From assembly GCA_041390825.1 (NCBI GenBank), contig JAWKPF010000004.1:62001-126000 (forward strand): a DNA stretch of 64,000 nucleotides, given 5' to 3'. Below, in pieces: positions 16,925-26,900 of this stretch (positions are counted from its first letter, which is position 1; each line of letters starts with the position of its first letter). The notes beneath the pieces were generated by a model. That model ran no database searches. It was not told where the DNA came from and worked only from the letters and a program-made list of their open reading frames with translations. Position numbers and translations under genes: made by a program. Source of the DNA: Thermomicrobiales bacterium (lineage in GTDB: Bacteria > Chloroflexota > Chloroflexia > Thermomicrobiales > UBA6265).

Positions 16925-19900
16925 ATGCATTCCTTCGTAGTCATTGCCAGCAAGACCGACCAGCCGGTCGATCCGCTGCTGCTGGCCCGCATCGACGATC
17001 CCGATCCCCCCGAACTCCACTTCGTTCCTGAGGAATATCTCACCTGGTCGAACGCCAGCGGCACGGTTCACTTCTTCGGTTGGCAGGCCTTCACCGAACT
17101 TCACGGCGTCGGATCGCATTGGCACAAGGACGAGGAGGGGCTGACGTCCTTTTCCGGACACGTCTGGCCCCGCTATTCCGGTTGGCAGTGGGACGACGCC
17201 CCCTGGGCCCAACAACTCCGCGACTACCTCGCCCACGCCGATATCGTGGAAGCGCCGGAAGATCTCTACGGCATCTTCACCGCCGTCAGCCTGCCGGTCG
17301 ATGGCATCGGTCATATCATCAGCGATCGATTCTCGTTAGGCATTCTTTACCTCGCGGAAACAGCGGATGCGCTCATCGTCTCCACGCGATCGAGTCTTGC
17401 TGCCCGTGCGGTGACACCCCCGGGCGTCAAGCCGAGCCGGGACGCTGTCGGGGTCGGCTGGCTCCCGGCCACCACACAAACCCGCACGCTCGATACCGGC
17501 TTTACCGACGTCAAGGCCATCCCGCCGATGGCGCATGTGCATCTCGACCCGGCGGTCGGAGCGCGCGTGGTGGAACTCGACCGGTGGTATTGGCAATTCC
17601 CGAATCAGGACGAGATTCCGCACGACATCCCGGCGTTGCGGGAGCTGCTCGAAGACGATCTGCGCAAGGAAATGCGCGCGTTGGTCGAGCTTCCGGCGAG
17701 CATGCGCCAGATTCGCCTCAGCGGCGGGAAAGACTCCCGCTTGCTGGCGTCGATCGCGTTGTTGGAAGGGGTCGCCGACGAGTTCGAATTCATGACGTTC
17801 GGACTCCCCGGATCGGGGGAGACCGAGGTATCGGAACTGGTGGCCAAGCGCTTTGGCCTGAACTGGACCTTCGAAGACCGCAGCGACCGGGTCGTGGAAG
17901 AGCTCGACCGCACCATCCTCACGCATGTCTTCCAGATGTCCGGCGTGCGTTCCGCCTGGGACATGAAAGGCGCCATCGATATTGGCGACTCGCTCACGCT
18001 TTCCGGCAACATGAGCGAGTTCTTTCGCATGGGTCCCGCTGCCTGGGCAACCCGTTTCTCGGTCACCCGCTCCGAAGCATGGGATGCGCTCATCGCTGGA
18101 CAGAGCTTCGACCGGATGAATCTGATGCGCAAAGACGCCCGCGAGCAGTTCATCGAGCGGATCCACCAGTGGATGTCACATCTCCTCGACCGGGGCGAAA
18201 CGCTCGACCGCATCAGTTCGCACATGTTTCCCGAGTTCATCGCGCGGTGGCAATATGGCGCCGGCACCGAGGCGAACGGCAAGCTGTGGAGCTTTCCGTT
18301 CTATACCCCCACCGGAGTGCGTGCGATCCAGCAACTTCCTCCAGCCGAGCGTGTCAGCCATCGATTCCACTTCGAGATCATGCAGCATGTGCACGAGGAC
18401 ATGGTGCGCATCCCGTTCTTCAAGGATCCCTGGCGAGAGCACGCGTATCAGCATCTGCCCAACGCCGATGAGTACGCTGCCATCGAGGCGATTCTGTCGG
18501 AAGACGAAGCCACCGACTGGCGTGTGGCCAAGTTCAACGAGAATCACGATCTCTTCGACCAGTTCTTGCTCGACCCGTCCAACCCGGTCTACGAGATCTT
18601 CGATTTCGACCGCATCTCCGGCATGCTGCGCCGGCCGGTCAACCCGCTTGGCGCAGTGCGCTATCTCTATGCCGTGCTCACTGCGGCCGTGTGGATGGCG
18701 CATGGCGAATTGACCGCGCGCATCAACCGCACGGGCGAGCTCGTGATGGCCCCGTCGCATGCCGATTCGGCGCTCGAACTCCAGACCGGCCAAGCCGACG
18801 AGTCGCCAGCAGACGAGCCGATCGACGAAGTGGCTGCCTATCTGGCGTCGCTCGGCGTCACTGGCGCAACGCGCGAACCCGGCACGGTTCTGCTGGTGGA
18901 CAACAACTTCCCATCGATCTCGCAGACGTTCATCGTCGACAAGTTCTTGCATCTGCTGATCCGCGGGTGGGACGTCCATGTCCTGTCGGTCAACGGTGAC
19001 AAGGCCGATTGGGATGCCTATCCCGAGATTGCGGAACAGCCTGAGCTGGTGGAACGGGTGCATATCACCCGTGATTTCGAAGGTGTGCTCAAGAAGGTCA
19101 AACCCGACCTCGTCCATTTCGAGTTTGGGCACTCCAGCCTCGCCCACCTGTTGACCTGCCGCTTGCATGGCGTGCGCTCAGTGGTCAGCTTCCGCGGTTT
19201 CGATATCTGCTACTACGGACTCGAAGATCCTGGCTTCTACAACGATGTCTGGAAATTCGCCGACGTGATCCACTGCCGCAGCGAGGGCATCTGGCAACGG
19301 TGCCTGCAACGCGGCTGCCCCCCGGACAAACCCCATCAGGTCATCGTCGGTGGGATCGACGTCGATTTCTTCGATCCAGGTGGCCGCGCGCATGGCATGG
19401 TGGCCGGTTCGCAGGAACGGCCGCTCCGCATGCTGAGCGTCGGGCGGCTCGTCTGGAAAAAAGGGCATGAGTATTCGATCGAAGCGTTGGCAAAGTTGGT
19501 CGATCAGGGGATCGAGGCAGAGTTGCGCATCATCGGCTCCGGCACGCAAGACCGGTCCATCCGTTTCGCTGCCTTCGACCTGGGGGTCCTCGACCGTGTC
19601 ACCTTGCTCGGCTCCATGCCGCGCAACGACGTGCGCGCCGAAATGCGCAACGCCGATGTGCTGGTCATGCCAAGCCTGAGCGAGGGCTTCGGCATTGCCG
19701 CGCTGGAAGCGCAAGCGATGAAACTGCCGGTGGTCTGCTCGGATGCCGAAGGGTTGCCGGAAAACGTGCAGGACATGGTGACGGGGTTCGTGGTGCCACG
19801 CCGCAATTCTGATCTCCTGGCCGAACGGCTGGCAATGCTTGCCGGTGATCCTGAGATGCGCATGCTCATGGGGGAAGCCGGCCGCGAGCGCGTGTCGCAC

Positions 19901-20083
19901 TTCTTCCGAGTCGACCAGGAAGTCGACGCCTTCGAGCGGCTCTATTCCGAAACGATCGACCGGCGATTCCAGGCCCACCGGCTGCTCTCCATCCTGAACG
20001 AGACGCCGCCGAACGCCGAACCGGATATTCTGACGCTGATCCGGCTCGAAGAAGAGTTCAGCAACCGCGCGTCGGTTCTCTAG
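16925..20083 (+). CDS. asparagine-synthetase-like / GT4 glycosyltransferase fusion
   Basis: 1052 aa. Residues ~1-215 resemble the N-terminal domain of asparagine synthetase B, but the protein starts MHSF rather than MCG, so the glutaminase cysteine is absent. A shared block GWQAFTELHGVGSHWHKD lies near residues 52-69. The synthetase domain has an intact ATP pyrophosphatase loop, LSGGKDSR (about 264-271), as in AsnB, beta-lactam synthetase and lasso cyclases, which adenylate a carboxylate and form an amide. From about residue 650 a GT4 (GT-B) domain follows: LLVDNNFPS, SVGRLVWKKGHEYS (about 837) and the EGFGIAALEAQ nucleotide-sugar motif (about 918). The fusion implies that amide formation and glycosyl transfer act on the same product. 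First of four linked paralogues. Confidence 0.85.
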   Translation: MHSFVVIASKTDQPVDPLLLARIDDPDPPELHFVPEEYLTWSNASGTVHFFGWQAFTELHGVGSHWHKDEEGLTSFSGHVWPRYSGWQWDDAPWAQQLRDYLAHADIVEAPEDLYGIFTAVSLPVDGIGHIISDRFSLGILYLAETADALIVSTRSSLAARAVTPPGVKPSRDAVGVGWLPATTQTRTLDTGFTDVKAIPPMAHVHLDPAVGARVVELDRWYWQFPNQDEIPHDIPALRELLEDDLRKEMRALVELPASMRQIRLSGGKDSRLLASIALLEGVADEFEFMTFGLPGSGETEVSELVAKRFGLNWTFEDRSDRVVEELDRTILTHVFQMSGVRSAWDMKGAIDIGDSLTLSGNMSEFFRMGPAAWATRFSVTRSEAWDALIAGQSFDRMNLMRKDAREQFIERIHQWMSHLLDRGETLDRISSHMFPEFIARWQYGAGTEANGKLWSFPFYTPTGVRAIQQLPPAERVSHRFHFEIMQHVHEDMVRIPFFKDPWREHAYQHLPNADEYAAIEAILSEDEATDWRVAKFNENHDLFDQFLLDPSNPVYEIFDFDRISGMLRRPVNPLGAVRYLYAVLTAAVWMAHGELTARINRTGELVMAPSHADSALELQTGQADESPADEPIDEVAAYLASLGVTGATREPGTVLLVDNNFPSISQTFIVDKFLHLLIRGWDVHVLSVNGDKADWDAYPEIAEQPELVERVHITRDFEGVLKKVKPDLVHFEFGHSSLAHLLTCRLHGVRSVVSFRGFDICYYGLEDPGFYNDVWKFADVIHCRSEGIWQRCLQRGCPPDKPHQVIVGGIDVDFFDPGGRAHGMVAGSQERPLRMLSVGRLVWKKGHEYSIEALAKLVDQGIEAELRIIGSGTQDRSIRFAAFDLGVLDRVTLLGSMPRNDVRAEMRNADVLVMPSLSEGFGIAALEAQAMKLPVVCSDAEGLPENVQDMVTGFVVPRRNSDLLAERLAMLAGDPEMRMLMGEAGRERVSHFFRVDQEVDAFERLYSETIDRRFQAHRLLSILNETPPNAEPDILTLIRLEEEFSNRASVL

Positions 20084-20132
20084 TTCTCGTCAGCTCGCAC
20101 GGTCTTTGCCGGATCGTCGTGGAGAATCGCGC

Positions 20133-21977
20133 ATGCTCGCGTTCGTGCTCCTTGCTTCCCGCGCCGGACAGCCGATTTCCACGGAAACACTGACGCATGC
20201 TGCCGCGAAAGCAGCGCCCGTTCTCCCATTCCTCCCGGAAGTGTCCCTCTGCTGGGCAAACCGTTCGGGCACGATCACCGTGCTCGCTTGGCAAGCGCTG
20301 ACCGAGAACGCATCGATCGGTTCTCATTGGCATGTCGATCGAGAGGGCGGACTGACCCTCTTCTCCGGGCACTGCTGGCCACGGGACACTGGATGGGACG
20401 CAGAGCCGAGCGAAAGCTGGGCGGAACAACTCGCCCGGTGGCTCGACCGGCATTCCGCTCTCGACGCGCATGAAGAGTTGTTCGGGTTCTACACACTCGT
20501 CCGGCTCGATCCGGACGGGGCAGGCAGCGTTACCACCGATCTTCTCGGCGCCGGCCAACTCTTTACGGGAGACAGCAGCCGCTGGACAGCGATCTCCAAT
20601 CGGGCGGGGTTGGCCGCGGCGGCCGCCAATGACTTCGATTCCGATCCCGAGCGAGACCCGCTGGCAATGGGATGGCTCGCGTTTTGGGGGTCGTCGCTGG
20701 GAGACGACTCCGGCTATTGGGACGCGGCTCGGGCGCCGTTCAACAGCCAGATAACGACTACTGCGAACGCATCCGTCAAAATCGAACCGCGTCCACGACC
20801 GTTCTGGCACCGCCCTGGACCCAACCCGACCACCGGAGACTATCCATCGCTGCTGGACGAAATCGATGCCGATCTCCGTTCCACCTTGCGGGCCATCATG
20901 CGGTTGCCCACGCGCGAGTTCGAGCTCCGCCTCAGCGGTGGCAAGGACTCCCGTCTCCTGACCGCTCTCCTTTTCGATGAAGGCTTGCACGAGCGTGTGC
21001 GATTTCTCACCCATGGGCTACCCAGTCATGCCGATGCCCGATCAGCCTCGCTCATCGCGGAGCGTCTGAGCCTGGACTGGAGCATGGATGATCGTTCCCA
21101 GGTTTCGCTCGAGGAAGAAGAGCGTCGCCTGCTGCGCCACACATTTCTGGTCGAAGGCGTCACCAACGGATGGGACAGCGCTGGCGTGCCAACCGCCTTG
21201 CAAGGAGTCAGTCTCTCCGGTATCGGCGGAGAATGCACCAAGTTCGGTCCCACCGCCACAGCTGGCCTGTCGGCAACGTCCATCGCTGACGTCAAGCGCA
21301 TCTACGCAGAGAAAGAAGGATTCGATCCCGCTCGTGTGCTTACCACCGACGCTCGCCGCCACTTTCATGCTGTAGTGGACGATTGGATCGATGCGCAAGC
21401 GGCGCTCCACCAGGAACCAAGTCGCATTCCGTCGCTTTTCATCACCCAACAACGCACCCGAAGTTGGAGCGGACCGTCGCGGGCGGTCAAGCCGAACTTG
21501 TGGTTGGGGCCATTTCTGATCCCCTCCTATATCCGCTTTCGCCAACTGCTGCCCCTGGCGGATCGGGCCAATCCCCGTGTGCATCTCGATCTGCTCCGGC
21601 GATGTCGCGTCGATCTCTCCACCATTCCCCTGGCGAATGACACCTGGCCGGAAGGCGCCATGTCGGTATATCCCGATGCCGACCAGTTGCGCGCCATTGC
21701 GCCAATGCGCAGCCTGCCCGGTCCATCTGCCGGCTGGCGCACCGCCCGTGCCGATGAACTGCGGCCCATGCTCGGCGCCTACCTCGCTGACCGGACCAAC
21801 CCGATCTACGAAGTGGTCGACTACACTGCCGTGCAACGACTCCTGAAAAGCCGAAAGATCACAGGGCAGGGTCTCCGCGTTCTCTATGGCGTCGCCACGG
21901 GCGCGATCTGGCTGGCGCATCGGGAAACGCCCGTGCACGCGAATGCCGACTGGACAGCTGGATGCTTGCCTATCTGA
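20133..21977 (+). CDS. asparagine-synthetase-like amide synthetase, paralogue 2
   Basis: 614 aa from MLAFVLLASRAGQ, with GGAG 8 nt upstream and 49 bp after the previous gene. The architecture matches the first ~630 residues of its upstream neighbour: a cysteine-less N-terminal domain with GSHWHVDREG and FSGHCWP, then RLSGGKDSRLL (about 264) for ATP binding. It ends with the family tail DRTNPIYEVVDY...LYGVATGAIWL. It has no glycosyltransferase domain. By family knowledge it should adenylate a carboxyl group and join it to an amine supplied directly (ammonia or an amino group), not from glutamine. Substrates unknown. The stop overlaps the next start by 16 bp. Confidence 0.85.
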   Translation: MLAFVLLASRAGQPISTETLTHAAAKAAPVLPFLPEVSLCWANRSGTITVLAWQALTENASIGSHWHVDREGGLTLFSGHCWPRDTGWDAEPSESWAEQLARWLDRHSALDAHEELFGFYTLVRLDPDGAGSVTTDLLGAGQLFTGDSSRWTAISNRAGLAAAAANDFDSDPERDPLAMGWLAFWGSSLGDDSGYWDAARAPFNSQITTTANASVKIEPRPRPFWHRPGPNPTTGDYPSLLDEIDADLRSTLRAIMRLPTREFELRLSGGKDSRLLTALLFDEGLHERVRFLTHGLPSHADARSASLIAERLSLDWSMDDRSQVSLEEEERRLLRHTFLVEGVTNGWDSAGVPTALQGVSLSGIGGECTKFGPTATAGLSATSIADVKRIYAEKEGFDPARVLTTDARRHFHAVVDDWIDAQAALHQEPSRIPSLFITQQRTRSWSGPSRAVKPNLWLGPFLIPSYIRFRQLLPLADRANPRVHLDLLRRCRVDLSTIPLANDTWPEGAMSVYPDADQLRAIAPMRSLPGPSAGWRTARADELRPMLGAYLADRTNPIYEVVDYTAVQRLLKSRKITGQGLRVLYGVATGAIWLAHRETPVHANADWTAGCLPI

Positions 21978-23782
21978 TCCTGGTTCACGCCGATGGCGAG
22001 CCAATCGACCCCGAGCTGATCGCGCGGTTCGAACAGGCCGACCCGCCCGACGTCCCTTTTCGAGTCGACCAACGTGTCGTCTGGCGTAACCACAACAGCA
22101 GCCGTGTGTTCTTCGGCTGGCAAGCCTTTGCCGAGGTCGCCGGAATCGGGTCACACTGGCTGGTCGATGATCGCCAGGTAACGGCATTCAGTGGGCACTG
22201 TTGGCCTGCAACGACCGGCTGGGTGCATGGCACGGGACGAAGCTGGGCCGCGCAGCTCCGGGAGTGGCTGGAAACCCGCCAGGACGTTCCCGTGTTCCGG
22301 GAGGCGCTGTTTGGCCACTTCACGCTGATTTCCTTGCAAGGGGACGGCGGCTGGATCGTGCCGGACTTCGCCAGCGTCGATCAACTCTTCACCGCCCAGG
22401 GCGCGAGGGTTACGGCGATCTCCAATCGTGCCGGGTTGTGCGCCCGCGCCGTTTCCCCGGCTGCGGCCACTCCCGAACGCTCGCTCACCGGCGCCGGTTG
22501 GTTGGTCTCGGACGGCTGGATGTTCGACGAGGAAACCGGGTATTGGGACGTCCAGCGCCCGCGCACCGGCAGCTATATAGCCATCACAGGATCCGACGGA
22601 GCGCGGATCGTCGAGCCGTTGCGTCCTCCGTTTCTCCGCCCCGATCCAGCCGAGCCGGCGGTGCCCTATGAAGTCCTGCTCGACGAGGTCGATCGCGACC
22701 TGCGCTCCACCCTTCGCGTCATCGCCGAACTGCCGCTCGACGATCGTGTGCTTGGACTGAGCGGTGGCAAAGACTCGCGCACATTGGCCGCCATCATCCT
22801 GAGCGAGGGTCTGCAAGACCGGTTCCGCTTCGTGACCAATGGCTCTCCTGAGCGTGCGGATGTGATCGCCGCGCGGCAGCTCGCCCTGCAGTTCGGACTC
22901 GACTGGGAGATGCACGACGCGAGCGAGCGGACTGCCCAGGAGGAAGAATCGGATACCCGAAGCTATGTCGCGCTGCGCGAAGGGATGAACTCCACCTGGA
23001 GCTCGTATGAGGAGCCGGTGTTTTCCACAGGAGCCACCGTCTCGGGTGTGCTCGGCGAAGCGTTGCGTTGGGGTCCGGTCTCGATGACCGGAGTTGGCGC
23101 CACCACCGAAGACGAGCTGGTCGAGCGAATTCAGCGGCAGCGTCCGGTCGACCGGCTCGGCATCATGCTGCCCGAGGCCCGGAGATACTATCGCCAGGTC
23201 CAGGGCGACATCATCCGCGAAATGGCCGCGTATGGCGAACCGTTCGGCACCGTTTCCACCGTCTACTACCACGAAGGACTGGTACGTGGCCGTAACGGTC
23301 CGGACTATGCCTGGTCCCCGCAGATGCGGATCAGTCCATTCATTTCGCCGATCTGCATGCGGGCCAGTCATCGGCTCGCAGCCAGCGCGCGGCCCGACAA
23401 CCGCTTTCACCTCGATCTGCAGCGGCGTTGCAATGTCTTGCTGAGCAAGCTTCCGTTCGCGGATTCGGCCTGGGCAGAGTCGAGCTACGCGCATCTTCCG
23501 GATGCGAACGACTACCGCGCCATCCGGCCGACATTCTCCACGTCGCCGGACGGCCGTACCTGGCGCGTCAAACGATACGCAGACTATCGCCCCATGCTGG
23601 AACGCTACCTCCTCGATCAGGACAACCCGCTCATGGAGCTGCTCGATATCGGGCGCGTCACTACCAGCCTGGAGACCGGCGCTGTCCACCCCGGCCGTAC
23701 CCGCTTGCTTTGGAGCGCCTTGTCGGCAGCTATCTGGATGGGTGGGCACGAGGTTCGCGTCGAATTCACTCGCCCTGCGTGA
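21962..23782 (+). CDS. asparagine-synthetase-like amide synthetase, paralogue 3
   Basis: 606 aa from MLAYLILVHADG. It overlaps the preceding gene by 16 bp, implying translational coupling. Same plan: N-terminal domain without the catalytic Cys (GWQAFAEVAGIGSHWLVDD, FSGHCWP), ATP loop GLSGGKDSRTLAAII (about 264) and the shared tail DQDNPLMELLDI...LSAAIWM. As with its neighbours, the N-terminal domain is folded like a glutaminase but cannot release ammonia, the state seen in beta-lactam synthetase and lasso cyclases. A 161-bp gap follows before paralogue 4, with no recognisable peptide gene in it. Confidence 0.85.
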   Translation: MLAYLILVHADGEPIDPELIARFEQADPPDVPFRVDQRVVWRNHNSSRVFFGWQAFAEVAGIGSHWLVDDRQVTAFSGHCWPATTGWVHGTGRSWAAQLREWLETRQDVPVFREALFGHFTLISLQGDGGWIVPDFASVDQLFTAQGARVTAISNRAGLCARAVSPAAATPERSLTGAGWLVSDGWMFDEETGYWDVQRPRTGSYIAITGSDGARIVEPLRPPFLRPDPAEPAVPYEVLLDEVDRDLRSTLRVIAELPLDDRVLGLSGGKDSRTLAAIILSEGLQDRFRFVTNGSPERADVIAARQLALQFGLDWEMHDASERTAQEEESDTRSYVALREGMNSTWSSYEEPVFSTGATVSGVLGEALRWGPVSMTGVGATTEDELVERIQRQRPVDRLGIMLPEARRYYRQVQGDIIREMAAYGEPFGTVSTVYYHEGLVRGRNGPDYAWSPQMRISPFISPICMRASHRLAASARPDNRFHLDLQRRCNVLLSKLPFADSAWAESSYAHLPDANDYRAIRPTFSTSPDGRTWRVKRYADYRPMLERYLLDQDNPLMELLDIGRVTTSLETGAVHPGRTRLLWSALSAAIWMGGHEVRVEFTRPA

Positions 23783-23943
23783 TTGCAGGCTGTTGGGACT
23801 CGGTAGCGAGCATCTCGAGCCGTTCTCGCTGAATCCCAGAAAGCGTCTCCACGGGTCAACAGGGCATACTACGCACTATTGCGCGCGGGCGATGTCCGTA
23901 CACCCTCCCGCCCACTGACATCGACGAGAGGATTCACTCCTGA

Positions 23944-26900
23944 ATGCTGGCTTTCATCCTGCTTGCGAGCCGCCTTGGGCGCCCTGTGGCGGCGGCCGAC
24001 GCCGCCAAGTGCACCCGGTACGACATGGCAGAGCTCGCGTTCGAGCCCGACCAGTATCTCGGCTGGCATAGCAAAGACCGGCGGCTGTTTCTCTACGCCT
24101 GGCAGGCGTTCTCCGAGCAAGGGCAAATCGGTTCCCACTGGCATGTCGACCGGGACAATGTGGTGTTGTTCAGCGGATTGCCAATACCGCTCGACGCGCC
24201 GTGGACTCCCGGCATTGGATGGGCCGAACAACTGGCCGAACGCATCGCCGCGTCGGACGCTCCCACAGTCGCAGCGGAACTCGGCGGAGCGTTCGATCTG
24301 CTGCACCTTCGTCCCGACGGCACGAGCATTGTCATCAACGACCTGCTCGGTGGCGCTCCCATCTATTCCGATGCGTCTCAGGAACTCCTGGTTATCAGCA
24401 ACCGGGCAAACCTGGTCGCGTCCGTTTGGGAGCAACCCGGCGCCAACTCAGTGCGCGATTGGCGCGGTCCCGCCTGGCCGGTCTTTGCCGGCAAGGTGTT
24501 TGGCAGCGATACGGGCTTGAAGGACGTTGCCGCGCATGCCCCGGGAGAATGGTGGGAGCTCGGATGGAAGAAGCGCCCCGTGCTTCACAGCCGAACGCTT
24601 CCGGCCTCTCCATTGCAGACCAAGGCAGACGCCATCGACCAAATCGAAAGTTCGTTGCGGCGCTCGCTGCGGGCCTGCGCATCGCTCCCATTTCAGCGGG
24701 TATCGCTGGAACTCGATGGTGGCGCTGCCAGCCGACTGCTTCTGGGCGTTGCCGCGGCGGAAGGCTTGCTCGACCGCGTGGCGCTGACCACCACCGGCGA
24801 GCCTGACGAACCAGGTGTGCAGATTGCCGCAGAGCTGGCTGACCGGGTTGGGCGCCCATTGTTGCTGGAATCCCGTCTGATCGAGGACCCGGGCGAGTTC
24901 GAACAACAAGCCCGCATTCATTCGTTTCAGACCAGCGGCGTTGGCAGTCTTTGGGATCTGGCCGGTCGGCTTGCGTCGGTCGATCACCTACGGATCGAAT
25001 CAGCCACGGCCGGGTTCCTCGCCCCTCGATCGACCGACTCGTCTATCGAAGCTGCCGGTGGCGTTTCGGTGCGCCGCGATGAGCAGTCTGCACCCTTCGA
25101 CCCGCAGTCCATTCTGCGCCAACCGATCGTGTCGTTCTACGCCAACAGGTTGGCCTCGCAGTACGCTCGGGAGGTTGATACGCTCGCCGGTCCGATTTCG
25201 GTGGCTGCCGGCATACGCGCGATAGCGGCGGCAGTCGAAACCTCTCCCGTCGCGTGCGCGTGGCCGTTTCTGGACCCAGCCATCTGGAGTGCTCTCGCTT
25301 CCCTGGATGACGTCGAACTGGCGTCCCGAACGATCGCAACCACCATCTTGCGACGAATCGCGCCGGAACTCGTCGATATACCCGTTTGCGACGACTTGAC
25401 CAAACACGATGGCCGGGTGGCTGGATTCCCATCACTGCTGCCGGTGTTCGAGGACTACCTCCTCGACCCAACGAACCCCATGCAAGACCTGGTCGACTCT
25501 GAAGGCGTTGCCGCTTTGCTCGCCGATCCAAACCGTCCTGTCGAATCGGTGCGCACGCTCTATGACCTGCTCTCGGTCGCTATTTGGCTTGGGCAAGACG
25601 AGCAGGAACTCCGAATCCATCGCGCTGACGAAATGGATCTGCGTGGCGTATTCAGCCCGCTCGACTATCGCGAGCCTGTGCTGCTCGGAGACGAGTCGCT
25701 TCTGCCCGCACCAGATGTATCGGTTCGCCATCGCGCCACCGACCAACTGCTGGACAACCTCATCAAGCTCGACAAGGTTGGACATCACCTGCGGCCGGAC
25801 GCCCGCATCCTTGGCGTCATTCCCTACTACGAAGCCGAAGAGTACCTGGAAGCGGCCATCGACTCGTTGGTCCGCCAGTCACGCCCCTTGCACGGTATCG
25901 TGGTCATCGACGATTGCTCGTCTACCCCGCCAACACGAACACTCGAGAAGTTCCCGGGCGTCACCCTGCTACGGTCCGATGAGAACTCTGGCCCCTATCG
26001 CATGATTCAGGAGGTCATTTCCAACACCGGCTACGATGCCTACCTCTTCCAGGATGCCGACGATTGGGCGGCCGACAACCGGCTGGAGATCTTGCTCGAT
26101 CTGGCAACCCGGACTGGCAAAGAGCTCATCGGCAGCCAGGGACATCGGCTTATCGTGGACGAGGGAGAGGTCGTTCTCTACCAGCATCCGCTCAACCCCG
26201 AGCTCACATTCCAGAACACGCCCAAGAGCAAACCGGTGCACCATCCGACGTCGTTGGTCACGCGTGATCTCATCATGCGCTCAGGCGGCTTTGCGAACGC
26301 GCTGCCGTATTCGGGCGATACCGAGTTCCTGCGCCGCGCGGCCACCATCGGGCCAATCGCAAACACCGCCGAGTTCATTTATGTCTATCGCACACGGTCG
26401 GATTCTCTGACCGGTTCAGAAGAAACTGGTGTGCACACTGCCGTGCGCCGCGAGCTCTGGGCGATCCAACACCCGCGCGCGCAGTGGATCGCCGAGCGCG
26501 CCAACGCCGGACTCGGTCCGGTGCTTGCCCCAATGGCGGTCACGTCGCCGCCGACGTTGACTCACCTGTCAGGACCGGCGTTGCTGGGTATCGATGGGCG
26601 CGCCTGGCCACACGAGGTCGAAGCCGGCATCGGTCTCGAGCCTCCCGCCAAACGATCTGCGAGCCGCCGACGGACCACGCCGCAGCCGCCGCATCCTGTG
26701 TTCGTCATTGGGCCGCCTCGATCTGGCGCGAGCATCCTGGCGCTGGCAATTGCACAACTACCCAGTTTCAAACTCAGCCTCGACCCCACCTGGTTGACGA
26801 ACCTCTCGACGGCACTGCACCTGGCCTTTACCTCGGTGGAAGAAAGCGACACGATCAACGATCTCGAGATCAGACGAGTCGATACCGAACAGTTCGCGGC

